A stretch of DNA of 64,000 bases from Bog-473 sp963840435. Lineage in GTDB: Bacteria > Actinomycetota > Acidimicrobiia > Acidimicrobiales > RAAP-2. A model generated the notes under the pieces. It did no database searches. It was given only the letters and a program-made list of their open reading frames with translations, and had not been told where the DNA came from. Where the stretch lies: positions 558,001 to 622,000 of the forward strand of contig CAWIYY010000012.1 in assembly GCA_963840435.1 (NCBI GenBank), read 5' to 3'. The position numbers and the translations under genes are program-made. Positions 43,342 to 52,640 of this stretch are shown piece by piece (position 1 is the stretch's first letter; the number at the start of each line of letters is the position of its first letter).

Positions 43342-44628
43342 ATGAGCTCGACATCGAGCCAATCCGGATTGGCAACGACCTCAGAAGTTTCGTCGGTTCA
43401 CATAGAGGCGGCGGGCCACGAATGGTTTCCGGGGATTGAAGTTCTCCGTGCCTTCGCTGCGACCGCCGTCGTCATTGAGCACTGCTGGGACTTGGCCCAA
43501 ACTGGTCCCCCGGACACGAGCTTCATGGCTTATATTTTGCTGGGTCTCGGCGAATGGGGCGTTGACCTCTTCTTTCTGTTGTCGGGGTTCCTCTTGGCCG
43601 AGTTCTTCTGGGCTGGAACGGGCAAGCGAACCACTCTCGAGTTCTACGTTCGTCGGTTCTTTCGGATCGCCCCTGCGTACTACTTCTGCGTTGCCATCTT
43701 GTTCTTGTTCTTCGCCGAGCACTCTCTGCTCTTCAGCATGCAGGGGCTCAAGCAGATCGGCGCCAATACGACCTTCACCCAGTGGCTTTGGCCGAACACG
43801 TCGTCCAATCTGAACGTGAACGGTTCACTGTGGACGCTGACCATCGAAATGATGCTCTACGCATTCATGCCCCTGTTCGCCTGGTTGATTGCGAAGCGTC
43901 CTGTCGTAGCGTGCCTGTCGCTCGCAGGCCTGGGACTCCTCTATCGGCTCTACGTCGCCCTGGACGGAACCGCGTATCAGAACTGGCGATTCGGATCGAG
44001 CCCCGACGTCAACTCCTACCTGGCGCGACTGTTTCTCTCACGGCAGTTCTGGGGTTTCATCCCGATCTTCGTGTTGGGCATGGGCCTGCGATGGGCAATC
44101 ATGCATGGATACCTTCAGCGATTCGTGAGACCCACCACGCGGGGACCCAACATGGTGGTGGCGTTCGTCCTCCTGCTGCCCAGTCTGATCATCCTGAGGG
44201 AGTGCGAACGTGCTTCCATCTACCAGCACTGGATCTGGTACACCTTCTTCGACTACGTCATCTGCCTTCTCATGGTTCCTGCGCTCCTCTACGCCGCCCG
44301 ACCGTTCACGGGCCAACCGAAGACTGCACTTCGAGGAGGCGTGTGGCTGGGCGAGCGCAGCTACGGGCTGTACCTGTGGCACTTCCCCGTGATCCTGACC
44401 TTCTATGGCATGGGTGCCACTCAGTTTCCACCACAACTCAGCTATCTCCCATTGCGCATCACGGGGATCGCGCTGGTGTCACTCGGCCTGGCTGCCGCGA
44501 GTTATGCGTTCATTGAGAAGCCGAATCGACTCCACGGCCGTACCTACGCCAAGCGAGTGGCGGCGTGGTCCGCCAGGCGTGGGACGAAACCGAGGCATGT
44601 CGCGACCAACGGGAAGCAGCCCACTTAG
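43342..44628 (+). CDS. Acyltransferase 3 family membrane protein
   Basis: 428 residues with about ten membrane helices. FPGIEVLRAFAATAVVIEHC with His, GLGEWGVDLFFLLSGFLLAE, FYVRRFFRIAPAYYF and NGSLWTLTIEMMLYAFMPL are the family blocks. GERSYGLYLWHFPVILTF and an IEKP end complete it. It probably acylates a glycan. It is about as distant from the copy at 33.8-35.0 kb as from other family members. A 60-base line inside it (43681-43740) is 50% GC by hand count, well below the core genes. Confidence 0.9.
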   Translation: MSSTSSQSGLATTSEVSSVHIEAAGHEWFPGIEVLRAFAATAVVIEHCWDLAQTGPPDTSFMAYILLGLGEWGVDLFFLLSGFLLAEFFWAGTGKRTTLEFYVRRFFRIAPAYYFCVAILFLFFAEHSLLFSMQGLKQIGANTTFTQWLWPNTSSNLNVNGSLWTLTIEMMLYAFMPLFAWLIAKRPVVACLSLAGLGLLYRLYVALDGTAYQNWRFGSSPDVNSYLARLFLSRQFWGFIPIFVLGMGLRWAIMHGYLQRFVRPTTRGPNMVVAFVLLLPSLIILRECERASIYQHWIWYTFFDYVICLLMVPALLYAARPFTGQPKTALRGGVWLGERSYGLYLWHFPVILTFYGMGATQFPPQLSYLPLRITGIALVSLGLAAASYAFIEKPNRLHGRTYAKRVAAWSARRGTKPRHVATNGKQPT

Positions 44629-44886
44629 AGTTCGACGGGCGTCAAATCAGGCGTGCCTTCGGCAGGACTGAGCAGAGATTCGACGAGGGATGGCTGCAAC
44701 GGAGCCGCCGCACCAACGGCTTCATCCGCATGCGCCCGGATCATGCGCTGCGGCACGACACCAACGATCGAAGCGAACTGAGACGGACGGGATCCGCCGC
44801 TATCATCCCACCCACTCCTAGCCTGGATACTGGAGTTTCACCGCCGCTACCAGCCCTTTCGTGTCCTCCGTTCCTCACCGCACCCC
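44629..44886. other. Intergenic region before the large membrane protein
   Basis: 258 bases with no convincing coding pattern. A TATCAT at 44801-44806 could be a -10 element but no good -35 partner was found. No tRNA, repeat or strong hairpin was seen. Confidence 0.4.
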
Positions 44887-46923
44887 ATGACGACGACCTC
44901 CACTCAGGTGATATCCGACGAGACCGCGCCCTCAGTTTCGTCGGCCGCGGGACGTGGGCTTCTCTGGTCGCTCCTGCTGATCGTCGCACTGACCACCTAC
45001 ACGGGAATCATGATCAGAGGCAGCTATTTCTACGCCGACGATTTCCTGACGTTCGGTTATGCCCACAAGCTTGGTCTGACCTGGTCCCTTCTCACGGTCA
45101 ACTTGTTCGGACACATCGCACCGACTGAGCGGTTTCTCCACTACGTGCCGCTCGCCATCTCGCCCTTCAACTATGCAGTTGGCGAGGCGATCATCTTGAT
45201 CCTCTACGCCCTTCTGCTGCTTTCGTTCCTCTGGGTGCTCCGTGAGCTCCGAGTCGGGACTCTGGTCACCCTTACCCTCCTTTTCGTCACTGGCACATCG
45301 ACCATTCTGCTCAACGAAACGCTCTACTACGACCAGACGGTGTTCCTCCTGCCGGCTTCGATATTCATCCTGTGCGTCACCGCCCTTTTCATCCGCTGGT
45401 CTCGGACTGGTCAGCTTTGGGCGCTCGTCGGGGCGTGGATCGTGTTCGCGGTCTCGTTCGTGACGCAGGAGAGGCCGCTGGTCGTTCTCGTCTACCTTGT
45501 CGTCCTTCGTTACCTCGTCCTGCCCTATCGCCAAGCGCCCGGTGGGAAACGACGATGGCTGTCCGATTGGCGGATTTGGCTGCCGTTTGCGATTGTCGGC
45601 GCGGCCTACTTGGGCTGGTACCTGTCGGTTGCACCGAGCTCCTCGACGAAGGCGGGAACTCTCAGTACCTTCCTTCGCCTCATCGGCGATGCCTTTCTTC
45701 GCTTGGCCCTCGGTCTGCCAATCACCGGTTCGGCATGGATTGGCTGGGCCGAGCTCGTCGCCGTGCTCGCGGTCCTGGTCGCCCTCCTGGTATTCAGCCA
45801 GCGCCGACAACTGGTGCTACGCGCCACCGCGTTCTTCGTTGTCTGCTTCCTCGTGAATCTGGGGGTGGTCTACCACGGTGTCGGCGGGGTGGTGGGTCCC
45901 GCCGGTGTGGCCAATCAGATCCAGTACTACCTCGATACCTTGTTCGCCCTTGGTATTGCGGTCGGACTGGTCTGCAGTCCGTGGACATGGCAGGCGCGGG
46001 CACCGCAGGGGCGGTCGCCGCGTCATCGTCACGCACGAACGGGAAACCCGCTGCAACTCCGTCGTGGTGGAGTCGCAGCGGTGGCATTCGGTTGTGCTGC
46101 CGTCGTCGTCATCCACGTCGCTCTGCTGCCGTTCGGCATCTCCAGTGTCAATAGGGAGAACTCCATACAGCGGGTTGGTCGAGCATGGATGGCGAACGTG
46201 GAGACGTCCCTTACCGACTTGGGCTCGCGACAGGTGACCGTTCTGCCTCTGAGTATGCCGGCTTCACTCGCCCCGAACTATGAATCGCCCTTCAACTTTC
46301 AATCAGAGACGCTGCCGTTGCTGCGCCAATGGCACGGCGACGACACCGGTCCCGTGGAGATCACGGGACCGACCGGTGCTCTCGTGCAATCGTCGGCAGG
46401 TGATTCCGTCATGGTGACGCCGGCCATCTTTTCTGTCGCTGAGATCGGCAACCTCAGGCCGGTGGCCGGCCCGCCGGGCGCTTCGTGCTACCGAGGGACT
46501 CACGGGCAGGGAACGCTCGTCGTCCCTCTCTCACACGCCGTCAGCGGTGGCGTCATCGCGTATGACATGTCAATCGAGGCATCGTCGAACATGTCGATGC
46601 TGAGCGTGTCCGTCGGGAAGGGACCTCCAGCTGGGAGCCCGATCGACACCACAGTGCAGAGGGGGACAAGCAGGATCATGGCAGCGCTTCCGGCGCTTCC
46701 CTCCCACGGAAATCAGCCGAATCCCGTCAAAGCCATGGGATTCATAGGTATCAGCCCCCATTCCCACTTCTGTATCACCGCTCTCCAAGTGGGTGCCGTT
46801 CTGGAGCCGAGTGGCGTGTACTGCAGTCAAATCAACGTCTACGGGCAGCCTGTGCGGCTCGCCGAGTGCGGGAGTCCCTGGCGCGGCAGGGTGCCCCTTG
46901 CAGGTGGCGAGAACGCCTCATGA
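44887..46923 (+). CDS. Large polytopic membrane protein, GT-C-like (paralogue of 60530-62602)
   Basis: 678 residues. About eleven membrane helices fill residues 20-420, followed by a 250-residue outer domain. The first outer loop has an acidic pair, YFYADDFLTFGYAHK, as in GT-C glycosyltransferases that use lipid-linked sugars. Then come ERFLHYVPLAISPFNYAVGE and QERPLVVLVYLVVLRY. The C-terminal domain is beta-rich, with Cys in ASCYRGT, HFCITAL, VYCSQIN and AECGSP. It matches the protein at 60530 in order of elements, including AISPFN, so both are paralogues. Possible roles are sugar transfer or polymerisation on the outer face; none is proven. Confidence 0.78.
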   Translation: MTTTSTQVISDETAPSVSSAAGRGLLWSLLLIVALTTYTGIMIRGSYFYADDFLTFGYAHKLGLTWSLLTVNLFGHIAPTERFLHYVPLAISPFNYAVGEAIILILYALLLLSFLWVLRELRVGTLVTLTLLFVTGTSTILLNETLYYDQTVFLLPASIFILCVTALFIRWSRTGQLWALVGAWIVFAVSFVTQERPLVVLVYLVVLRYLVLPYRQAPGGKRRWLSDWRIWLPFAIVGAAYLGWYLSVAPSSSTKAGTLSTFLRLIGDAFLRLALGLPITGSAWIGWAELVAVLAVLVALLVFSQRRQLVLRATAFFVVCFLVNLGVVYHGVGGVVGPAGVANQIQYYLDTLFALGIAVGLVCSPWTWQARAPQGRSPRHRHARTGNPLQLRRGGVAAVAFGCAAVVVIHVALLPFGISSVNRENSIQRVGRAWMANVETSLTDLGSRQVTVLPLSMPASLAPNYESPFNFQSETLPLLRQWHGDDTGPVEITGPTGALVQSSAGDSVMVTPAIFSVAEIGNLRPVAGPPGASCYRGTHGQGTLVVPLSHAVSGGVIAYDMSIEASSNMSMLSVSVGKGPPAGSPIDTTVQRGTSRIMAALPALPSHGNQPNPVKAMGFIGISPHSHFCITALQVGAVLEPSGVYCSQINVYGQPVRLAECGSPWRGRVPLAGGENAS

Positions 46924-47077
46924 AGACCTCGGTGGATTCCCGGCGAGGCGCACGGGGAAGACCGGTCGGACCGGGCAAGGACACAGGGCCGACCTCGTCC
47001 ATCAGACGTCCTTGGACTCGAGGCGACCGTCCGTGCGAGACCCCAGGTGGCCCTGCTCCAACGATCATCCCTAGCCT

Positions 47078-48691
47078 GTGTCCGTGACCAATCAGAAGCA
47101 AGGCTCCAAGGACAGCCCGGAGCGTCGGACCGACTCGGGCATTGCCATCCGGCCCGTCTACCGGCCTGAGGACCTCGAGGGTTGGAACCCGGCCGCGCAG
47201 CTGGGCGAGCCGGGCTCGTTCCCGTACACCCGTGGCGTCCACGCCCAGATGTACCGCTCGAAGCTGTGGACGATGCGCCAATACGCGGGCTTCGGCTCTG
47301 CCGAGGCCACGAACCAGCGATTCAAGTTCCTCCTCGACGCCGGCCAGACCGGCCTCTCGTGTGCTTTCGACCTGCCCACGCAGATGGGCTACGACTCCGA
47401 CCATCCACGGGCCGAGGGTGAGGTCGGCAAGGTCGGCGTGGCCATCGACTCCCTGGCCGACATGCGCCTGCTCATGGCCGACCTCCCGATGGACAAGGTC
47501 ACGACGTCCATGACCATCAACGCAACCGGGGCCATTTTGCTCCTGCTCTACCAATTGGTTGCCGAGGAGCAGGGCGTGCCGGGAGAGAAGATCCGCGGCA
47601 CCATCCAAAACGACATCTTGAAGGAGTACATCGCCCGCGGCACGTACATCTACCCGCCGCGCCCGTCCATGCGCCTGATTGTGGACACGTTCGCCTACTG
47701 CGCGTCCAACCTGCCCAGCTGGAACACCATCTCCATCTCGGGCTACCACATCCGGGAGGCCGGTTCGACGGCGGTTCAGGAGATCGCCTTCACGCTGGCC
47801 AACGGCATCGCCTACGTCGAGGCGGCCATCGCCGCCGGCATGGACGTCGACGCGTTCGCACCGCGGCTCTCCTTCTTCTGGAATGCGCACAACAACCTCT
47901 TCGAGGAGGTGGCCAAGTACCGGGCGGCTCGACGTATGTGGGCGCGCATCATGACAGAGCGCTTCGGGGCCAAGGACGAGCGCTCGAAGATGCTGCGGTT
48001 TCACACACAGACCGGCGGGTCGACGCTGACTGCGCAGCAACCGGAGAACAACATCGTGCGGGTGACCGTGCAATCACTGGCGGCCGCGCTGGGTGGAACG
48101 CAGAGCCTGCACACCAACGGGTTCGACGAGGCGCTGGGACTGCCCACCACCCGAGCGGCCAAGATCGCCCTGCGCACCCAGCAGATCGTCGGCTTCGAGT
48201 CCGGTGTCGCCGACACCGTGGACCCGTTGGCCGGGTCCTATTTCGTCGAGGCGCTGACCGACGAGGTCGAGGCAGCCGCAAACGACTACCTCCAGCGGAT
48301 CGAGGACATGGGTGGCGCAGTTGCCGCCATTGAGGCCCGTTTCATGCAGGAGGAGATCGAGTCGGCTGCCTACAGCTACGCCAAGGCGGTGGACGACGGT
48401 GAGAAGGTGGTCGTCGGCGTCAACAAGTTCACCGACGCCGAAGGGGAAGTGGCCGAGGTGTTCCCCATCGACGTGAAGCTCCAGCAGATGCAGATCGACC
48501 GCACCCGCCAGGTCCGGGCCGAGCGAGACCAGGCCGCGGTGGACCGGACCCTGGCCGACGTGGCCGAGACGGCGAAGGGCGAGGGCAACCTCCTGGTGCC
48601 CATGAAGGAGGCGCTCCGGGTCATGGCCACGCTGGGAGAGGTCGCCGATGTCCTGCGTGGCGAATTCGGCGTGTACACGCCAGGCGGTTGA
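47078..48691 (+). CDS. Methylmalonyl-CoA mutase large-subunit (catalytic domain)
   Basis: 537 residues; a GTG two codons later (47084) is equally possible. It has the substrate-binding TIM barrel but no cobalamin-binding DxHxxG domain, so it needs a separate small subunit, not in this window. GSFPYTRGVHAQMYRSKLWT, MRQYAGFGSAEATN, FDLPTQMGYDSDHP, TIQNDILKEYIARGTYIYPP and RFHTQTGGSTLTAQQPENN are family blocks. The Tyr in AQMY and the Arg in IARGTY sit where methylmalonyl-CoA mutases hold their carboxylate-contacting residues, favouring that over isobutyryl-CoA mutase. With the biotin carboxylase at 50.8 kb it suggests propionyl-CoA use. Confidence 0.9.
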   Translation: MSVTNQKQGSKDSPERRTDSGIAIRPVYRPEDLEGWNPAAQLGEPGSFPYTRGVHAQMYRSKLWTMRQYAGFGSAEATNQRFKFLLDAGQTGLSCAFDLPTQMGYDSDHPRAEGEVGKVGVAIDSLADMRLLMADLPMDKVTTSMTINATGAILLLLYQLVAEEQGVPGEKIRGTIQNDILKEYIARGTYIYPPRPSMRLIVDTFAYCASNLPSWNTISISGYHIREAGSTAVQEIAFTLANGIAYVEAAIAAGMDVDAFAPRLSFFWNAHNNLFEEVAKYRAARRMWARIMTERFGAKDERSKMLRFHTQTGGSTLTAQQPENNIVRVTVQSLAAALGGTQSLHTNGFDEALGLPTTRAAKIALRTQQIVGFESGVADTVDPLAGSYFVEALTDEVEAAANDYLQRIEDMGGAVAAIEARFMQEEIESAAYSYAKAVDDGEKVVVGVNKFTDAEGEVAEVFPIDVKLQQMQIDRTRQVRAERDQAAVDRTLADVAETAKGEGNLLVPMKEALRVMATLGEVADVLRGEFGVYTPGG

Positions 48692-49368
48692 GCGCCGGTG
48701 TGAGCGTGGCGGGGCAGGGTTCGTATTGGCCCCTCTTCGACCTGGCGGTGCGCACGCCCCGTCTCGAGTTGCGCCTCCCGCGGGAGGAGGAATTCGCCGC
48801 CATCGTGGCGGTCGTCGACCAGGGAATTCACGAGCCGGGAGCAATGCCCTTCTTCGTGCCCTGGACCGACGAAGAGCCCAGGGCACGGGCGCAGGCGGCC
48901 GCCCAGTGGTTCTGGGCGAACCGGGCGAACTGGTCGCCGGACAAGTGGACCATCAACGCAGCCGCCTTCGTCGACGGGGGCCCGATCGGCGTCCAGGATC
49001 TGGGGGCCACCCACTTCGGCGCGGTGCGCTCGGTGGAGACCGGCTCCTGGCTGGGCCGGGCGCATCAAGGGCAGGGCCTTGGTCGCGAGATGCGCGAGGC
49101 GATCCTGCATCTTGCCTTCGCCGGCTTGGGGGCCGAGGAGGCGCTGAGCGGCGCCTTCGAGGACAACCTGGCGTCGATCGCCACGTCCCGTTCTGTGGGC
49201 TACGAGGAGAACGGGGAGGCGCTGGGCCACCGTCGCGACGGGGCGGCCCGCACCATCCGGTTCCGCCTGAGCCGCCAGGCCTGGGAGCTACGTCGGCGTG
49301 ACGACGTCGAGATCGTCGGCCTGGAGCGCTGCCTCGACATGTTCACCGGTTCGAAACCGGCCCGCTGA
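48688..49368 (+). CDS. GNAT-family N-acetyltransferase (RimJ/RimL-like)
   Basis: 226 residues from a TTG that overlaps the mutase stop (TTGA); a GTG at 48700 is an alternative. VRTPRLELRLPREEEFAAIV is the usual RimJ/L start. TGSWLGRAHQGQGLGREMRE is the acetyl-CoA loop (QGQGLG) and AFEDNLASIATSRSVGYEEN is the last helix-strand. It transfers an acetyl group to an amine of unknown identity. Coupling to the mutase may be positional only. The last 26 bases overlap the monooxygenase gene on the other strand. Confidence 0.87.
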   Translation: MSAGVSVAGQGSYWPLFDLAVRTPRLELRLPREEEFAAIVAVVDQGIHEPGAMPFFVPWTDEEPRARAQAAAQWFWANRANWSPDKWTINAAAFVDGGPIGVQDLGATHFGAVRSVETGSWLGRAHQGQGLGREMREAILHLAFAGLGAEEALSGAFEDNLASIATSRSVGYEENGEALGHRRDGAARTIRFRLSRQAWELRRRDDVEIVGLERCLDMFTGSKPAR

Positions 49369-49666
49369 GCCCGGCTTCGATCGCCGTCTCGAAATGCTCG
49401 ACGAGCGGGAAAGGGTCGTAGAAGTGGTGGAGAGCGGCGCGCCACTCCGCGTACGCGGCCGAGCCGCGGAAGCCTTCGGTGTGGTCCGCCAGGCGCTCCC
49501 ACTGCACAAGGAGCAGGAAACAGCTTGGTCGTTCGATCCCACGCTCGAGTCGCAGTGAGACGAATCCCGGGCTGGCGGCGATCAGGGTCTTGGCTCGCTC
49601 CATGGCGTCGAGGAACTCCTCCTCGCGTCCGGAGATGACGTCGAGGAGTGCGTGCTCGGTGATCAC
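49343..49666 (-). CDS. Antibiotic-biosynthesis-monooxygenase-fold (ABM) protein
   Basis: 107 residues of one ferredoxin-like ABM domain: ITEHALLDVISGREEEFLDA, SPGFVSLRLERGIERPSCF, LLLVQWERLADHTEGFRGSA and FYDPFPLVEHFE. Members include quinol monooxygenases and small heme-degrading or signal-related proteins; the role is open. The GTG start overlaps the M20 peptidase stop by 4 bp (GTGA). Confidence 0.85.
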   Translation of the reverse strand: MITEHALLDVISGREEEFLDAMERAKTLIAASPGFVSLRLERGIERPSCFLLLVQWERLADHTEGFRGSAAYAEWRAALHHFYDPFPLVEHFETAIEAGLSGPVSNR

Positions 49667-50832
49667 GCCCGAGCGAGCAGGTGGGCCCGCAGATCGGGGT
49701 CCGAGGCGGCGTCGATGGCCGTCCAGGCCAGGGCGACCGCCCCGTCCCGCACGGCGGCATCAGCCGAGGCTGTCACGCACGCCGCCGCGAACTCCTTCTG
49801 GTGGTTGACCGCCCCGTTCGTCTCAATGCCGATGAGGGGGTGGATCGTCGGCACGGCCAGCGAGACATTCGCCATGTCAGTCGAGAAGGTGGGGAGCGGC
49901 GCGTCGGAGTCGTCGGCGTCGAAGCGGCGGCCCAGCGATTCCGCGTTGGCCCGGTACGCCGCCTGGAGGTCCGGATCCGTCTCCATGTGCGAGTAGACGG
50001 GGGAGAGCTCCTCATAACCCACCGTGCAGCCGCTGGCCAGGGCGCCGGCCTCGAAGCAGGCCTCCACCCGAGGCCGGAGAGCACGCAGCCCGTCGAAGGT
50101 CGGTGAGCGCACCATGTAGCGGGCGGTGATCGATCCCGGGATGACGTTGGCCGCACCAGGACTGCGCGTGACCACGCCGTGCACCTGGTCGCCGGGGGGC
50201 AGCTGCTGGCGGAGCAGGCCGATCGCAACCTGGGACACGGTCAGCGCGTCCTGCGCGTTGATTCCTTCCCACGGTGCTGCCGAGGCGTGGGCCTCCCGGC
50301 CGGTGAAGGTCACGTCGAAGTGGGCCACGGCCAGGCAGCGTCCGACCAGGCGCTCGGTGGGCCAGGGGTGCACCATCATGGCTGCGTGCACGCCAGCGAA
50401 GGCGCCGCGCTCGAGCATGAGGATCTTCCCGCCCCCACCCTCCTCGGCCGGGGTGCCGAGGACCCGGACGCTCAGGCCGACCTCGTCGGCCACCTCGGCC
50501 AGGGCCAGGCCGGCCCCGACTGCGGTCGCCGCGATGATGTTGTGGCCGCAGGCATGGCCGACGTCGGGGAGCGCGTCATACTCTGCGCAGACCGCAACGG
50601 TGAACTCGCCCGATCCGACGCGCGACTCGAGGGCCGTGGGCAGCTCGTAGACGCCTTCGGTCGCCTCGAGGCCACCAGCGCGCAAGGTCTCGGCCACGGC
50701 GTGGGCGGAAGCGGTCTCGTCGTAGCAGAGCTCGGGGTGGGCGTGGACGAAGTGGCTGAGCGAGACGAGCTCGTCGAGGTGGCGGTCGACGGCCGCTGCC
50801 GCCGCTTCCTTTGCATCCGATCTGATCGACAC
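49663..50832 (-). CDS. M20-family amidohydrolase (AbgB/HipO-like)
   Basis: 389 residues. HFVHAHPELCYDE, VAVCAEYDALPDVGHACGHN, LGTPAEEGGGGKILML with the catalytic Glu, GREAHASAAPWEGINAQDA from the dimerisation lid, and FSTDMANVS fix the M20D type. Such enzymes hydrolyse amide bonds of N-acyl amino acids or p-aminobenzoyl-glutamate. The substrate is unknown. It abuts the carboxylase gene and shares its direction. Confidence 0.9.
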   Translation of the reverse strand: MSIRSDAKEAAAAAVDRHLDELVSLSHFVHAHPELCYDETASAHAVAETLRAGGLEATEGVYELPTALESRVGSGEFTVAVCAEYDALPDVGHACGHNIIAATAVGAGLALAEVADEVGLSVRVLGTPAEEGGGGKILMLERGAFAGVHAAMMVHPWPTERLVGRCLAVAHFDVTFTGREAHASAAPWEGINAQDALTVSQVAIGLLRQQLPPGDQVHGVVTRSPGAANVIPGSITARYMVRSPTFDGLRALRPRVEACFEAGALASGCTVGYEELSPVYSHMETDPDLQAAYRANAESLGRRFDADDSDAPLPTFSTDMANVSLAVPTIHPLIGIETNGAVNHQKEFAAACVTASADAAVRDGAVALAWTAIDAASDPDLRAHLLARA

Positions 50833-52593
50833 CTACTCGATCACCGCCACAATGTCTCCGGCACCGACCGAATCACCGGCGCTGACGCGGATCTCCTTGA
50901 TGACGCCATCCTTCTCGGCCGCCACCGCGTTCTCCATCTTCATCGCCTCGAGGAGGCAGATGGACTGGCCGACCTCGACGACATCGCCGACCGCCACCAA
51001 GACCTTCACGATCGTTCCCTGCATGGGTACGGTCACCTGGCCCGAGCCGGTGCCGGCCACGGCGTGGCTCGAGGCCCGCTTGGGTCGTCCGGCGGCGCGG
51101 GACGGAGCGGTCGCCGGACCGAGGTCGGGGACCCAAAGCCGCACCGAGTAGCGCCGTCCGTCGACCTCGGCCGTGACGTCGCGCTCCACGGTCGGCACTT
51201 CCTCGCCGCCCTCGGCCGGGACCACACCCGACGCCGGGACGCTGAGCCCGCTGAGGTCGAGCGTGTCCTCCACCCACTTGGTCGAGTACTCCACGTTGGC
51301 GAAGTCGGGGTGGCTCAGGATCGCCACGTGAGCCGGCAGCGTGGTCGCCACGCCGGTGATGGTGGTCTCCCCGATGGCGCGCAACATGCGGCGCCGGGCC
51401 GCCTCGCGGTCGGGGGCCCAGACGATGAGCTTGGCGATCAGGTTGTCGTAGTACTGGGAGACGGTGTCGCCGGACTCGTAGCCGCTGTCGAGGCGCACGC
51501 CCGGACCGGACGGCTGGTGGAAGGTGGCGATCGTGCCGGGCGAGGGCGAGAAGCGCCCACCGCTCGGGTCCTCGGCATTGATGCGGACCTCGATGGCGTG
51601 GCCGTTGCGGGCAATGTCCTTCTGCGTGAAGTCGAGTGCCTCACCCGAAGCGATGCGGATCTGCCAGGCCACCAGATCGAGACCGGTGACCAACTCGGTG
51701 ACAGGATGCTCGACCTGCAGGCGCGTGTTCATCTCGAGGAAGAAGAACTCGCCGTCCTGGAACAGGAACTCGACCGTGCCGGCGTTGTAGTAGCCGCAGG
51801 CCTCAGAGACCTTCACCGCCGCCTCGCCCATGGCTTGGCGGACCTCGTCGGGAAAGGCCGGCGCCGGGCTCTCCTCGACCAGCTTCTGGTGCCGGCGCTG
51901 AGCCGAGCAGTCCCGCTCGCCCAACCACAGCGTGTTGCCCTGGGTGTCGGCCAGCACCTGCATCTCGACGTGCCGGGGCCACGACAGGTAGCGCTCCAAG
52001 TAGATCTCGGGACGGCCGAAGTAGGCCTGGGCCTCGCGGGCAGCCGACTCCATGGCCTCTGCTGCCTCGTCCGGCGAGTTCACGACCTTCATGCCGCGTC
52101 CACCACCGCCGTAGGCGGCTTTGATGGCCACGGGCCATCCGTGCTCGGACCCGAATGTCACCACTTCGTCGGGCGAGGTGAGGGGCTCGGAGCGCCCGGG
52201 GACTCCGGCCACGCCGGCCTTTTCCGCAGCCAGGCGGGAGCTGATCTTGTCTCCCATGACCTCGATGGCCTCGGGAGGCGGCCCGATGAAGGTGACCCCC
52301 CGGTCGGTGATGGCCCGGGCGAAGTCCGTGTTCTCGGAGAAGAAGCCGTAGCCCGGATGGACGCCGTCGGCCCCGCTCTGCTCAATGGCGGCCAAGATGG
52401 CCTCGGTGTTGAGGTAGCTCTCTGCCGCCGTCTCGCCGCCGAGCGAGTAGGCCTCGTCGGCCATGCGTACGTGGAGGGCGTCGCGGTCGAGGTTCGAGTA
52501 GACGGCCACGGTCCCGATCCCCATCTCGCGGCACGTTCGGATCACCCGGACGGCGATCTCACCGCGGTTTGCAATCAGGATCTTTTGGAGCAC
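50833..52593 (-). CDS. Acyl-CoA carboxylase alpha chain (biotin carboxylase + BCCP)
   Basis: 586 residues. The biotin carboxylase domain shows KILIANRGEIAVRVIRTCRE, GYGFFSENTDFA, KAAYGGGGRGMKVV (ATP loop), ERDCSAQRRHQKLVEESPAP and FLEMNTRLQVEHPVTE. A linker leads to a biotinyl domain with Lys552 in LEAMKMENA. It carboxylates biotin with bicarbonate and ATP. The partner beta chain (acetyl- or propionyl-CoA transferase) is not in the window. BirA is divergent 47 bp away, and the mutase lies upstream in a plausible propionyl-CoA pathway. Confidence 0.95.
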   Translation of the reverse strand: MLQKILIANRGEIAVRVIRTCREMGIGTVAVYSNLDRDALHVRMADEAYSLGGETAAESYLNTEAILAAIEQSGADGVHPGYGFFSENTDFARAITDRGVTFIGPPPEAIEVMGDKISSRLAAEKAGVAGVPGRSEPLTSPDEVVTFGSEHGWPVAIKAAYGGGGRGMKVVNSPDEAAEAMESAAREAQAYFGRPEIYLERYLSWPRHVEMQVLADTQGNTLWLGERDCSAQRRHQKLVEESPAPAFPDEVRQAMGEAAVKVSEACGYYNAGTVEFLFQDGEFFFLEMNTRLQVEHPVTELVTGLDLVAWQIRIASGEALDFTQKDIARNGHAIEVRINAEDPSGGRFSPSPGTIATFHQPSGPGVRLDSGYESGDTVSQYYDNLIAKLIVWAPDREAARRRMLRAIGETTITGVATTLPAHVAILSHPDFANVEYSTKWVEDTLDLSGLSVPASGVVPAEGGEEVPTVERDVTAEVDGRRYSVRLWVPDLGPATAPSRAAGRPKRASSHAVAGTGSGQVTVPMQGTIVKVLVAVGDVVEVGQSICLLEAMKMENAVAAEKDGVIKEIRVSAGDSVGAGDIVAVIE

Positions 52594-52640
52594 GCTGGAC
52601 CTTTCCTCCGTTGGTGGGCTCTCACAATCTCACGCGCCGT

